Shown here: positions 26,501-37,400 of the stretch, piece by piece
How the letters are laid out: every line of letters begins with the position of its first letter
Position numbering within the stretch: the stretch's first letter is position 1
Assembly: GCA_964492065.1 (NCBI GenBank)
Contig: CAZBHH010000021.1
Span: forward strand, 1 to 45,414
Length of the DNA stretch: 45,414 nt
From: JADKAC01 sp964492065
Lineage (GTDB): Bacteria > Bacteroidota > Bacteroidia > Chitinophagales > BACL12
Reading direction: 5' to 3'
Notes under the pieces: model-generated
Told to the model about the DNA's origin: nothing
Database searches by the model: none
The model's input: the letters and a program-made list of their open reading frames with translations, nothing else
Program-made: the position numbers and the translations under genes

Positions 26501-26708
26501 GGGTAATGGTATTTTTACTTTGGCGGTCAATGGTATTTCCGATGCATACCGGTTGCGGATTTCAAATAGCATCGGCCAACTCGTGTACGCCGCTGACCTG
26601 TACGTCCCGGTCTCTGAAATGCATCTGGATGCAATGCCCAAAGGATTGTATTTCCTCGAAGTGCAATCGGCCGGTTACAGTGCTGGCGTTGTGTTGGTGA
26701 TTGAATAA
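23583..26708 (+). CDS. T9SS-exported multidomain alpha/beta hydrolase with PKD domain
   Basis: 1041 residues. Signal peptide (cleavage near LHAQT, residue 24), then an alpha/beta hydrolase domain (about 55-300): the HG oxyanion region (81-82), nucleophile Ser192 in GHSRGG, probable acid Asp243 or Asp245, and His279 in GANHN. This resembles lipase/cutinase/chlorophyllase-like esterases. Residues 350-580 look like a beta-sandwich binding module. A PKD domain follows (about 580-660, with WDFGDGTH), then an Ig-like domain starting ICAGDTAVLS, another beta module and a second Ig-like repeat near 880-950. The C-terminus from IQLFPNPGNG to the end is a type A T9SS sorting domain. Likely cell-surface or secreted; substrate unknown. 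Confidence 0.88.
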   Translation: MRSTLITSLVCCLLCAPVIPLHAQTPDPGLDGPYAVASLEYNLGEEAYTPPSFPEPVEVIGSVHYPADLTGGPFPVLLFLHGRHSTCFNPGTGNTNIDWPCSGSYIPIPSYTGYDYLAEHFASLGYIVISISANSISSTDNAVYDSGMHARGELIQYHLDLWNTWNTTGGEPFDSTFVGKLNMENIGTMGHSRGGEGVIVNALYNRELGSPYGINAVLTLAPVDFNRHVLTGIPILNIAPYCDGDVYDLQGVHFYDDARYLEADDEAPKHGVLLLGANHNYFNTTWTPGLFPAGAEDDWMYMDWYQSDVFCGTAADGNGRIESDVQRNALVAYASAFFRYYIGGETEFAPILEVDDVMPPASSGLDADAVFVSYQPSNKKKLNLNAQLAESAESTNDLGADVTSGGLADFDICGDGAGETYCLDMGSAQEPHCSFYNGLAQLGIEWDSDTSWYNNALPGDYQDLSQFDALQFRAAVNFSAVDSALDFSVQLTDADGNTGAVQVSDYTNALYYPPGDMASVLPRIMHNTIKLPLADFSGVNLSAITNVRFAFDKISSGAVLISDLLFSSGDFVYYPPAAAFTADQTTTCTGVIQFTDLSAGFPEEWLWDFGDGTHSTEKDPLHTYLANGIYTVELSVANPAGTDSEVHTAYIEVSKPEPPGVANVTICAGDTAVLSATPFAGGTIQWYDAPYADTVLSVGAELYVAPGATANFYAEEIVESPLLSVGPEDNTFGSGSYFDANDTRGVFFDVEEPLIIESVKVYAGSPGERTIAVLKGEAGFVVASTDVFIPEGESVVTLNFALEPQDDYFMKVSGELVDLFRINDGSPDYPYTLDDIISLTGSNVDGEELEYYYFFFDWKVREPACVSQRAVASVFVNPLPTVTTSGDVTIVSGDSTMLSASGGMYYNWSPATGLSDPNIANPVASPEVTTEYTVTAGNVFNCKSKASLTVYVEENTGLENTAAVPGIQLFPNPGNGIFTLAVNGISDAYRLRISNSIGQLVYAADLYVPVSEMHLDAMPKGLYFLEVQSAGYSAGVVLVIE

Positions 26709-26850
26709 AATCATTGTGTTATTGCAGGATGAAATCTCCTTGTATCCGGGCAAAGGAGTGCAATGCATCTTCTCCACACTCAGGCATTAAAATACACATG
26801 TACCGAAGTGTACTGCAATAAATTTCCCGTATTTTAGTGTAAACTTATCT

Positions 26851-28344
26851 ATGCGTTTACTTCTCTTATCTTGCATATTATTAGTCGGACATTTTGCATT
26901 TGCTCAAAATGCATATACGGTAGAGTCGCTTCCCGATCCAAAGAAAAGTGCGCCCTATGGGTATGTAAGCAACCCGGATCATGTTTTAGATGCAGGTACT
27001 GTGGACAATATCAATACCATCCTGGGCAGCCTCGAAGATTCCACTTCAGTTCAGGTGGCAGTGGCGGTGGTAAACTCCATCGGCGATGCCGTTCCACGTG
27101 AATTTGCAACGGAATTATTTCGCTATTGGGGAATAGGCCAGGCGGAGAATAATAACGGATTGCTGATATTATTGGTGATGGATCAGCGCCGCATGGAGTT
27201 CGAAGTGGGCTATGGCCTCGAGGGTATTTTAACCGATGGTATATGTAAGCGCATCCAGGTGGAATACATGGTGCCCCGTGCTAAAGAGGGCGATTACAAT
27301 GCCGCCGTTACCGACGGCGTAACAGAGGTTAGCAGGATTTTGTTAAATCCAAACTACCGTCAGGAAGTGTATGCCGGGACCGCCGACAGTGTGGCAAGAC
27401 CTTTTTTCAGAAGAAATATTTTTCTCCCCTTTGTCTATTTCGTGTGTTTCGTGTATGTAATCGTTTTAATTATCGCCTGGAATACATCCGCGAAAAACAT
27501 AAAGAAGAAACCCATCTATGTACAACATTTTTTCAATCCCGGCTACAACAATATTAAAAACAGTTTGATAGGTGTTGCTTTACCCGCTGCATTTTTGGGT
27601 TCGCAGATCGCTGCCGGCAATTTGAGAATTATAGAATTTTGGCTATTTGTGTATTTATTTGCCACCGTTTTACTCGTAGAAAAGAGGTTTCGCTTAAACA
27701 GTTATATCATTCGCGAAACTGACAAGCTACCGGACGAACCGTATAAAACCTATAATTACCTGTCCCGTTCACACAGCAAGGGATGGCTGGCAACCGTATT
27801 TTTATTTCCGCTCCCGTTTCTCTTGTATTGGATATGGCATCGTGTGCAGATGCGGCGTTTGCGCAATACGCCTCCCATTGATGCATTCAGCGGCCTGCCC
27901 ATGCACAAACTTTCCGAAAAAGCGGATAATGCATTCCTGGAGGCCTTTCAATTGGCGGAAGAGAAACTTAAATCCGTGGATTACGATGTGTGGAAAAGCG
28001 ATGTAAATGATAATATAGAAATTATACGCTACGAAAATTTTTACAGTAAGTACAAGACATGTGCAAATTGCGGCGGCAAGACCTTCAGCCTGGAAAAAAA
28101 CGAAATTGTGCAAAGCGCCACATATACCAGTTCCGGTTTAGGGAAAAAGATCTATAGCTGTAAGCACTGTGCGCACAGGGAAGAGAAAACATACACCATC
28201 CCCAAAAAAGTTGCTTCGAGCAGTTCTTCATCCGGCGGCGGAGGAGGAAGCAGTTGGGGTGGAGGCAGCTCCGGCGGCGGCGGCGGTGGCAGCAGTTGGG
28301 GCGGCGGCAGCTCCGGTGGCGGCGGCGCAGGAAGCGGTTGGTAA
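26851..28344 (+). CDS. TPM-domain membrane protein with Gly/Ser/Trp-rich tail
   Basis: A 497-residue YgcG-like protein. The signal peptide (cleaved near FAFAQ) is followed by a TPM domain (about 38-165: VQVAVAVVNS, FRYWGIGQAENNNGLL, EVGYGLEGILTD). Next come membrane segments at about 190-210, 235-275 and 312-330, with a cytoplasmic region carrying two Cys pairs (CANCGG and CKHC), probably a zinc ribbon. The last 40 residues are almost pure Gly/Ser with Trp, typical of this family. TPM proteins bind metals or act as weak phosphatases, and some assist membrane-complex repair; the role here is unknown. A TATTTTAG box lies 13 bases before the ATG. The 142-base gap upstream shows nothing else. Confidence 0.88.
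   Translation: MRLLLLSCILLVGHFAFAQNAYTVESLPDPKKSAPYGYVSNPDHVLDAGTVDNINTILGSLEDSTSVQVAVAVVNSIGDAVPREFATELFRYWGIGQAENNNGLLILLVMDQRRMEFEVGYGLEGILTDGICKRIQVEYMVPRAKEGDYNAAVTDGVTEVSRILLNPNYRQEVYAGTADSVARPFFRRNIFLPFVYFVCFVYVIVLIIAWNTSAKNIKKKPIYVQHFFNPGYNNIKNSLIGVALPAAFLGSQIAAGNLRIIEFWLFVYLFATVLLVEKRFRLNSYIIRETDKLPDEPYKTYNYLSRSHSKGWLATVFLFPLPFLLYWIWHRVQMRRLRNTPPIDAFSGLPMHKLSEKADNAFLEAFQLAEEKLKSVDYDVWKSDVNDNIEIIRYENFYSKYKTCANCGGKTFSLEKNEIVQSATYTSSGLGKKIYSCKHCAHREEKTYTIPKKVASSSSSSGGGGGSSWGGGSSGGGGGGSSWGGGSSGGGGAGSGW
28249..28332. repeat. 42-bp tandem duplication encoding the Gly/Ser/Trp tail
   Basis: Two adjacent 42-base units (28249-28290 and 28291-28332), each encoding SSWGGGSSGGGG-type sequence of 14 residues, differ mainly at third positions. 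They form the C-terminal tail of the TPM protein and keep the reading frame. Confidence 0.8.
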
Positions 28345-28546
28345 TGGATTATACCGCTGATTCCGAATCTCTGGTTTAATCAGAAAAAGCCAATTACATT
28401 GCCCGTTGGCAAAAGTCTTCCCGGGCAGTCTGTGCCCCTTTTCAGATGACATTGTTCAACTATTAACGGGCGAAGTGCATAGTGCGCTGGTCTCTACTAT
28501 TGATTTGTGTATTTTCGCCGTTTATTTAGAATCCGGTTTGGATACA

Positions 28547-30820
28547 ATGATGCGAAAAAAAGATGCGCTGGAATATCACGAGTTGGGCAGGCCAGGCAAA
28601 ATTGAAGTAGTCCCTACAAAATCGACAAAGACACAGCGGGATTTATCATTAGCCTATTCGCCCGGCGTTGCAGAGCCGTGTTTGGAAATTGCTGCCGACA
28701 GGAGTAATGTATTCAAATATACAGCGAAGGGAAATCTCGTCGCTGTAATCACCAACGGCTCGGCGGTGTTAGGCCTGGGCGATATCGGGCCGGAAGCCTC
28801 CAAACCGGTGATGGAAGGCAAGGGGCTGCTGTTTAAAATCTATGCGGATATCGACGTGTTTGACCTCGAATTGAACTGCACCGATATCGAATCCTTTGTC
28901 GGTGTGGTGAAGGCCCTGGAACCCACCTTCGGCGGTATTAACCTGGAGGATATTAAAGCGCCGGAGTGTTTTGAAATTGAACGCAGGCTGAAAGAAGAAT
29001 TGCATATTCCGGTAATGCACGACGACCAGCACGGCACAGCGGTTATTTCTTCCGCCGCCCTGATCAATGCGCTGGAAATTGTCGGTAAAAAAATGCAAGA
29101 GGTGCAAATTGTAGTTTCAGGTGCCGGCGCTTCGGCAATGAGTTGTGCCAATTTATTCATGCAGCTCGGGGCCAGGCGGGAAAATATTGTGATGCTCGAT
29201 AGCCACGGCGTATTGCACCGCAGCCGCGAAGGCGAATTCGATAAGTATAAATCGCAATTTATTACCGATAAAAATGTGCACACCCTTGCCGAAGCCGTGC
29301 GTGGAACGGATGTTTTTGTCGGGCTTTCAAAGGGAAATATTTTCACCCCCGAAATGCTGTTGAGCATGAACGACAACCCCATCGTTTTTGCCCTGGCAAA
29401 TCCCGACCCCGAAATTGACTACAGCCTCGCCATGCGCACCCGCCCCGATGTGATTGTGGCTACCGGAAGAAGCGATTTCCCCAACCAGGTGAACAATGTG
29501 TTGGGCTTTCCCTATATCTTCCGCGGGGCATTGGACGTGCAGGCTACCTGTATCAACGATGCCATGAAAATCGCCGCCGTTAAAGCACTCGCCGCCCTCA
29601 CCAAAGAAAGCGTTCCCGAATTTGTCAATATGGCCTACAATGAAAAGAATATCCATTTCGGCCGTAATTATATCATCCCTAAACCCGTTGACCCGCGGCT
29701 GCTCTCCACAGTAGCGCCTGCCGTGGCTAAAGCGGCCATTGAAACGGGTGTCGCCAAAAAAATCATCGCCGATTGGGCCGCCTATGAAAGCGAGCTGTCC
29801 TTGCGGCTCGGCATTGAAGATCAACTGATTCGGGCCATTACCAATAAAGCGAAACAAAATCCCAAGCGCATTGTCTTTGCCGAAGCCGATAATTACAAAA
29901 TCCTCAAGGCGGCGCAGATTGTAAAAGATGAAGGCATTGCCAGGCCAATCCTGTTGGGCAATAAGGAGCGCATTCAACAACTGAGTAAAGAAAATCAACT
30001 GGACCTGAAAGGCATCCCGGTGATAGACCCGCATTTGCCCGAACTGGAAGAAAAGCGCTCTGCCTACGGCGCTTTGCTCTTTGAAAAGCGCAAGCGCAAG
30101 GGATTGAATTTTTACGAAGCCAAAAAGAAAATGCGGGAGCGCAATTATTTCGGCGCCATGATGGTGGAAAACGGGGAGGCCGATGCTTTTATCTCCGGGC
30201 TGACCAGGCAATATCCCGAAACTATCCGCCCGGCACTGCAGATTATCGGCGCCGGCCGGGACGGAAATACCGTTGCCGGCATGTATATCATGCTCACCAA
30301 ACGGGGACCTATATTTTTTGCAGATACCACCATTAATTTCTACCCCGATACCAATGCGCTGGTAGCTATCGCCGTCCTCACCGCCAACGCCGTGCGGCAA
30401 CTGAATATCCAGCCTCGCATCGCCTTTCTCTCTTACTCGAATTTCGGTTCGGTAAAGAGCGAAGACACCCTGCGCATTCGCCGGACAGTAGAAATATTAA
30501 AATCGCAGTACCCCGGTATGGTAGTGGATGGCGAGATGCAGGCTAACCTGCCTTTCGACAATGAACTGCTGAAGGAGAATTACCCGTTCAGCGAACTGGT
30601 GGACAAGGGCGTTAATACTCTGATTTTTCCAAATCTGGATGCGGCAAATATCTCCTACAAACTGATGCAGGTACTCGGCAATGCAGAGGCCATCGGGCCG
30701 GTATTACTCGGCATGCGCAAACCCGTTCACGTGTTGCAGTTGGGAAGTTCGGTTCGCGAAATCGTAAATATGGTCGCCATCGCCGTGACAGATGCACAAG
30801 TAAAATCCCAGGTAAAATGA
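28547..30820 (+). CDS. maeB: NADP-dependent malic enzyme with phosphotransacetylase-like domain
   Basis: Decarboxylates malate to pyruvate, making NADPH. The start is the ATG at 28547 (or the adjacent one at 28550), giving 757 residues, the normal MaeB length; an open extension to 28406 is not protein-like. The N-terminal malic-enzyme half carries SLAYSPGVAEPC, VMHDDQHGTA and the NAD(P) loop VVSGAGASAM; ANPDPE and the Asn-rich VNNVLGFPYIFRGAL also fit. From about residue 430 a phosphotransacetylase-like domain follows (RIVFAEADN, GIARPILLG, FLSYSNFGS), which is regulatory and not catalytic in MaeB enzymes. Head of the maeB-ruvA-sprA block, overlapping ruvA by four bases. The 202-base gap before it holds no clear element. 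Confidence 0.95.
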   Translation: MMRKKDALEYHELGRPGKIEVVPTKSTKTQRDLSLAYSPGVAEPCLEIAADRSNVFKYTAKGNLVAVITNGSAVLGLGDIGPEASKPVMEGKGLLFKIYADIDVFDLELNCTDIESFVGVVKALEPTFGGINLEDIKAPECFEIERRLKEELHIPVMHDDQHGTAVISSAALINALEIVGKKMQEVQIVVSGAGASAMSCANLFMQLGARRENIVMLDSHGVLHRSREGEFDKYKSQFITDKNVHTLAEAVRGTDVFVGLSKGNIFTPEMLLSMNDNPIVFALANPDPEIDYSLAMRTRPDVIVATGRSDFPNQVNNVLGFPYIFRGALDVQATCINDAMKIAAVKALAALTKESVPEFVNMAYNEKNIHFGRNYIIPKPVDPRLLSTVAPAVAKAAIETGVAKKIIADWAAYESELSLRLGIEDQLIRAITNKAKQNPKRIVFAEADNYKILKAAQIVKDEGIARPILLGNKERIQQLSKENQLDLKGIPVIDPHLPELEEKRSAYGALLFEKRKRKGLNFYEAKKKMRERNYFGAMMVENGEADAFISGLTRQYPETIRPALQIIGAGRDGNTVAGMYIMLTKRGPIFFADTTINFYPDTNALVAIAVLTANAVRQLNIQPRIAFLSYSNFGSVKSEDTLRIRRTVEILKSQYPGMVVDGEMQANLPFDNELLKENYPFSELVDKGVNTLIFPNLDAANISYKLMQVLGNAEAIGPVLLGMRKPVHVLQLGSSVREIVNMVAIAVTDAQVKSQVK

Positions 30821-31416
30821 TTACATATCTGAAAGGTAAAATCATCGCTAAAAATCCCGCCTCGGTCGTACTGGAGGTGAACGATATCGGCTATTTTATA
30901 AATATCAGCCTGCAAACCTATACCGCCCTGGCGGATAAAGAATCCTGTATGCTGCACTGCTATCACTATCTCCGGGTGGATGGACAGAGCAGCATCCCGG
31001 TATTATACGGGTTCTCGGAAGAGGGCGAGCGCAATATGTTCATTCACCTGATATCGGTAAACGGCGTGGGCGCCAATACTGCCCGCATGATGCTGTCCAG
31101 CCTGAGCGTCGCCGAACTGGAGCAGGCCATCCTGGTGGAAAACGATAAGCTGATTCAAAAGATTAAAGGCGTGGGGCCAAAAACCGCCAAGAAAATCGTC
31201 ATCGAATTGAAGGATAAAATCGGTAAGTCCGCCACGCCGGTTCCCGGAACATTTTCCACATCTCACAATACTATCCGCGAAGAGGCGTTTAGTGCTCTGG
31301 CCATGCTCGGCTTTAACCGCCAGGCTGCCGAGAAAGCTATAGCTCTGGCGCTCCAAAGCAATAGCAATATTGGTTCCTCCGAGGAGCTGGTGAAAACAGC
31401 ATTAAAAAATTTATAA
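30817..31416 (+). CDS. ruvA: Holliday junction branch migration protein RuvA
   Basis: Binds four-way DNA junctions and loads RuvB for branch migration. 199 residues with the N-terminal OB fold (MITYLKGKI, VLEVNDIGYF), helix-hairpin-helix repeats (VNGVGANTARMML and IKGVGPKTAKKIVIELKDK) and the C-terminal RuvB-contacting domain (REEAFSALAMLGF). The ATG lies in the maeB stop (ATGA overlap), so translation is coupled. RuvB and RuvC are not in the window. The maeB-ruvA-sprA order is a recurring Bacteroidota arrangement without an obvious functional reason. Confidence 0.97.
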   Translation: MITYLKGKIIAKNPASVVLEVNDIGYFINISLQTYTALADKESCMLHCYHYLRVDGQSSIPVLYGFSEEGERNMFIHLISVNGVGANTARMMLSSLSVAELEQAILVENDKLIQKIKGVGPKTAKKIVIELKDKIGKSATPVPGTFSTSHNTIREEAFSALAMLGFNRQAAEKAIALALQSNSNIGSSEELVKTALKNL

Positions 31417-31428
31417 ACGGTGTAAGCT

Positions 31429-34400
31429 TTGGCAGGAGAGAGACTTTTCCCTCATTTTATTCTTGCAGGTACATTGAGTGTTGCGCTTAGCGCATCCCTT
31501 TTGAAGCAAACGCCTACGCTGCATCTGAATGCCGCCAATTCAACCGGGCTGCTTTCGGTGGTGGCAGTGGACTCTACCGACTCCCTGCAATACCCGATTA
31601 CCGACCAGTCCACCAGCGATTTCTTTTATACCAATCCCAATGCCTTTGACCTGGAATTGCCGTCCGGTATCGAGCCGGTGGTTGAATACGATCCCGAAAC
31701 AGGTGAGTATATGTATATGGAGAAAATCGGCGATACCTATTACCGCGACCCGCAGTATATCTCCTTCGAGGATTTCCTCGATGCCCAAATGAACAAATCG
31801 CTGACGGACTACTGGATCGAGAGGTCGCAGGCGGCGGGGCTGCTGGGCGGCGATGGCAGTATCCCTACCCTGTACACCGGCAGCGAATTGTTCGATCGCA
31901 TGTTTGGCGGCAGTAATGTGGACATCCGGCCCCAGGGAAATATCGAGCTGACCTTTGGCGCAAGCTTTCAGAACGTACTCAACCCTATCCTCACCGAAGA
32001 TCAGCGCAAGCAGGGCGGCTTCGATTTCGATATGGATATCAACGCCAATGTCCTAGGCCAAATCGGCGAAAAGTTAAAACTCACTTTCAATTACAATACC
32101 TCCGCCACTTTTGATTTTGAAAACCAGGTGAAATTGGAATACACCGGTTACGATGATGAGATCATTAAAAAAATTGAAGCGGGCAATGTGAGCCTTCCCC
32201 TTACCACCCAACTGATACCTGGAACTCAAAGCCTGTGGGGTATTAAAACCCAGATGCAGTTCGGCCGGCTCACCTGGACGAGCATACTCTCGCAGCAGCG
32301 CTCTCAAACGCAAAGCATCCAGATAGAAGGCGGCGCACAACGCCGTGAATTCGAACTGAAGGCCGACCAATACGATGAAAACAGGCACTTCTTCATGGGC
32401 CATTTTTTCAGAAATAACTACGAATCCTGGCTTTCAACGCTGCCATTTATTAATTCGCCCGTGAATATCACACGTGTCGAAGTTTGGGTTACCAACCGCA
32501 CCGGCGCTACCGAGGATACCCGCGACATTGTCGCATTAGCCGACCTCGGCGAATCGGACTCGACGTACTGGAATCCGTCCCGCGGAGGTACCATCAATAT
32601 TCTCACCCCCGGAGGCGTCCCCTCCAATTACGGTAATGACTTGTACCAAAAACTGAACTCCAACCCGGCAAACAGGAGCCTGAACGACGTGGTGGCGCTG
32701 CTTACCGATCCCGGCGGGCAGTTCCGCTTGCAGGCGGTGCGGGATTTTGAAAAAATCAGGATGCGGAAATTGACCCCCTCCGATTACACCATTAATGCAC
32801 AACTGGGATATATCTCGGTGAATTCCACCCTGCAACCCGACGATGTGCTGGCGATAGCCATTGAATACACCTACCAGGGCGAGGTGTTTCAGGTAGGTGA
32901 ATTTGCCAACAACCTCCCGCCCGGCGTGGATTCCACCAATGTGATGTTCCTGAAAATGCTGAAGAGCACCTCGGCCCAAACCGCACTGCCGATATGGGAC
33001 CTGATGATGAAAAACGTGTATTCACTCGGCGCCTTCCAGGTGAGCAGTACCGAATTTCAACTGGATGTCCTTTACCAGGATCCGGGTGGCGGTTTCAAAC
33101 GCTATATGCCGGCTCAAAACGCCAACGTGAATGGCAAACCCTTGATTAAACTGTTTAACCTGGATCAACTCAATACAAATAATGACCCGACACCCGATGG
33201 CATCTTTGACTTTGTGAATGGCGTAACCATCAACACCGTCAACGGACGTGTGTACTTCCCCGTTCTGGAGCCCTTCGGCTCGCACATGCGCTCGGAAGCG
33301 GTCTTTAACGGCGATATTGAAGCTGAAAAATTCGCCTACGACGAGTTGTATTCCGAAACCAAGACCATTGCAGAACAATACCCGCAATACAACCGGTTTT
33401 TCATAAAGGGAAGCTATAAGAGCAGCGTCAGTTCTGAAATTTATCTCGGCGCCTTTAACCTGCCTGCCGGATCCGTGAAAGTCACCGCCGGCGGCCAGTT
33501 GCTCACTGAAAATTACGATTACACCATTGATTATTCCCTCGGCCGGCTGAAGATTATCAATGAATCTATTCTCAACTCCGGTCTGCCGATCAACGTGTCG
33601 TTTGAAAATAATGCCTTCTACGGTTTCCAGGTGAAATCCCTGCTGGGCAACCGGTTTGACTATTGGATTAACGACAACTTCACCCTCGGCGCCACCTGGT
33701 TGCGCCTGTCCGAACGGCCATATACCCAAAAAGTGAATATCGGCGAAGATCCTATCTCCAACACCATGCTGGGTTTCGATATGAACCTTACCCAGGATGC
33801 TCCGTGGCTGACACGTGCCCTGGACAAACTGCCGTTTTACGGCACCAAGGAGACATCTACCATTACCTTCGCCGGTGAAATCGCCAAATTTATCCCCGGT
33901 CACAGCGATGCCATCGGTAAGGGCGAGGAGGGTACTATTTATATCGATGATTTCGAGGGGAGTCGCAGCTCCTACGATCTCAAATTCCCGTTCTCCAGTT
34001 GGGTGCTGGGGAGTACGCCCCAGAACGGTATCGACGAGAACGGACAGGTATTATTCCCCGAAGCCACACTGTTCGATACACTCGCCTATGGGTATAACCG
34101 TGCAAAACTCGCCTGGTACACCCTAGACCCATTGTTTGTAAGAAAGGATAATACTGCCCGGCCTTCCCACCTTACTGCTGACGATGTCTCAAATCACTAC
34201 CTGGTGGAGATTCAACAACAGGAAATTTTCCCCGCATCCGATGTGCAGATTACCGGTCTGAGCAACCTGTCCACCTTTGATATGGCCTATTACCCCACTG
34301 AAAAAGGACCTTATAATTATGAAACCAGCCCCACGGCCTTTTCTGCCGGGGTAAACAGCAGCAACCAGTTAAATGACCCCGCCTCGCGGTGGGGAGGTAT

Positions 34401-37400
34401 TATGCGCAGCCTGCAAACCACCGATTTCGAATCCGCAAATATCGAGTTTATCGAGTTTTGGGTGATGGACCCCTACGACAACCTCGGCCCCTTTGGTTCG
34501 CCGGTGACCTCGCCGGGTGAATTGTATATTAACCTTGGGAATGTGTCTGAAGATATTTTGAAGGATTCCCGGATGTTTTTCGAAAATGGATTGCCCAAAG
34601 ACGGCAGCACGCTTACCCTCGATGAAACCATCTGGGGTATGATGCCGAAAACAATCCCCATCAACCAGGCCTTCGACAACGACCCGTCCACACGGGAAAA
34701 CCAGGACAAGGGATTCGACGGAATGGGCGATACCCAGGAAGCGTCCTTTTACGCCCAATACCTCAACGATCTGCAGGCCATCGTGAGCGGCTCGGCATAT
34801 ACCACCGCCGCCAATGACCCCGCCTCGGACAATTACCATTTTTTCAGGGGGACAGATTACGATAACCAGGAGCTCGGCGTGCTGGAGCGCTATAAAAATT
34901 ACAACAATCCCCAGGGCAATTCTCCTACTACCGAAAACTCTACCGAAGCATATCCCACCGCCGCGACCAACCTGCCTGAAACCGAAGATCTCAACCAGGA
35001 TTTCTCGCTCAACGAAACCGAGTCGTACTATCAGTACCGGATAAAAATGGAACCGAATATGGAGCTGACAAATCCCTATATCACCGATGTGGTGATGGCT
35101 GCCCACCAGTTTGAAAACGGTACGGTGGACAGCATTAAGTGGTACCAGTTTAAAATTCCCGTGGATGGGTATGATGCCAAGGTCGGCACAATCAGCGATT
35201 TCCGCTCCATTCGTTTCATGCGCATGTACCTGACCGGATTTGAACAGCCTATCATCTTCCGCTTTGCAAAACTGGAATTGGTGCGCAATCAGTGGCGGCG
35301 GTATAACTTCTCTCTGCAAAGCCCGGGCGAGTATATCCCCAACGACAATTCGGGCGAAACCTCTTTCAATGTATCCAGCGTGAGCATCGAAGAAAACTCC
35401 GGCAAGCAGCCCGTTCCCTATGTGTTGCCCCCGGGTGTCAGCCGCGAGCAGACTATCGGCAGTGGCGGTTCGGTGTCCACTTACCAGCAAAATGAACAAG
35501 CCCTGAGTATGGAGATATGCCCATTGAACGATGGCGATGCAAGGGCAATTTTTAAATCCTTAGACCTGGATTTGAGGCGTTACGGCCGCTTGATATTGAA
35601 CGTGCACGGCGAACCGTTATTCGATGCCTCTCCCGAATATACCAATATCCAGGACGGCGACCTCACCGTATTTATCCGGATGGGTTCCGACTTCACCAAT
35701 AACTACTATGAATTCGAAGTGCCGCTGATTCTCACCAAGTTTCCGCTGCCCGCCGGTACCACCGAAGATGACTTCGTCCGCGAGGCAATTTGGGCTACCT
35801 TGATCGACTTCCCGCTGGACTCGTTGGTGGAAGTGAAAAAAATGAGAGATAAAATGGAGGCCTCGCCCCTGGTGCCATTTAGTTTGGGCGGTGAAGGCAA
35901 ACCCACTTACACCATTATTGGAAACCCGGATTTGGGATTCGTCGAAGAGGTGATGATCGGTATCCGCAACCCTAAAACCGCTGACGGCAGCGGGCAGGCC
36001 TACTGCGCCGAAATATGGGTGAATGAATTCCGCCTGACCAATATCGACGAAGATGGCGGATTCGCAGCCCTGGCTCGTATGGATGCAAAACTCGCCGACC
36101 TCGGTAATCTTACCGTTTCGGGAAATATGCACACCATTGGCTTTGGCCAGTTGGAACAGCAGATTAACGACAGGTATAAAGACAATTTCTACCAGTATGC
36201 AGCCAGTTTAAGTTTGCAACTCGGCAAATTCTTCAACCCCAAACTCGGCCTGCAATTGCCGTTTTACGTCAGCATTTCACAGTCCTTCAGCAACCCCGAA
36301 TTCGACCCCTACGCCTTCGATGTCACCCTCGACGACAAGGTGGACGACATCACCGAAGTGTATGGACAGGACTCCGCCAACGTGTACCGAAGGCAGGCCA
36401 TCGAATACACCTCCATAAAATCCATTAACCTCACCAATATGCGCATTCAGCGTGACCGCGGCCGGGTGACTCCCCAGCCCTGGGACGTCGAAAATTTAGA
36501 CCTCACCCTTGCATATAGCGAAGATTATCTCAGTAATCCGGTGCTGGAATACGATATCATCAAACGGTATAAAGGTGCACTCGGATACACCTTCAGCTCA
36601 AAAGGAAAATTTATAACCCCGTTTGAAAAAGCAATACCCAAAGACAAAACTTATCTCGCCTTAGTCCGCGATTTTAATTTTAACCTCTTGCCTACGGGTT
36701 ACAGTTTCCGAACGGAGATGAACCGACAATTCGGCGAAACCTTAATGCGTGATATTTATGGCGACGGATTAATTGACCCCACCTATAATAAATACTTTAA
36801 CTGGGACAGGTTTTACGGCATTAAGTTCGAGCCGGCACGCAACCTCAAGGTAGATTTCTCGGCCACCAACAACAGCAGGATAGACGAACCTTACGGCACT
36901 ATAGATACCCCCGAGGAAAAGGATACCCTTTGGCGAAACATCAAATCCTTCGGGCGTACCATTACCTATCGCCAGAATGTAAATGTCAGTTATAATGTGC
37001 CGATCAATAAAATTCCCGCACTTAATTGGGTTACGCTGCGCTCTTCTTATAATGCCACCTTCTCGTGGGTTGCCGGATCCCTGGGGATTGCAGACACCCT
37101 GGGAAACACCATCAGCAATACCCAGGCAAAAACCATTAACGGCGAGTTGAATTTCCGTAACCTGTACAATAAATCGAAATTTTTAAAGCAATACAACTCC
37201 GCCGTACTGGTGACCAAATCAAAGGAAAAAAATGCGAAGCGCCAGGAGGAACCCGGAGAGGATGAAATGGTGGAAGGCGATGATAAGGCCAAGGCCGACA
37301 AAGATGTGCCCAAAGTCGGCATCGGCGGCGAAATACTCACACGCTTATTGATCAGCCTGAAACGGGTGACCATCAACTACTCCGAAAACTACGGCACCAC

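Noticed and set aside
28357..28383. CTGATT/AATCAG inverted repeat as terminator of the TPM gene
   Set aside because: The stem is only 6 bp with a 15-base loop and has no T-run.
28406..28546. N-terminal extension of MaeB to a TTG at 28406
   Set aside because: The extension has no counterpart in the family, and the normal start (RKKDALEYHEL) follows the ATGs at 28547/28550.
29327..30400. Long minus-strand open frame (357 codons) opposite maeB
   Set aside because: It is wholly antisense to a conserved enzyme; Gly/His/Phe-rich composition is that of a mirror frame.
34369..35499. Long minus-strand open frame (376 codons) opposite sprA
   Set aside because: It is entirely antisense to sprA, with no recognisable domain, and reflects codon bias of the real gene.
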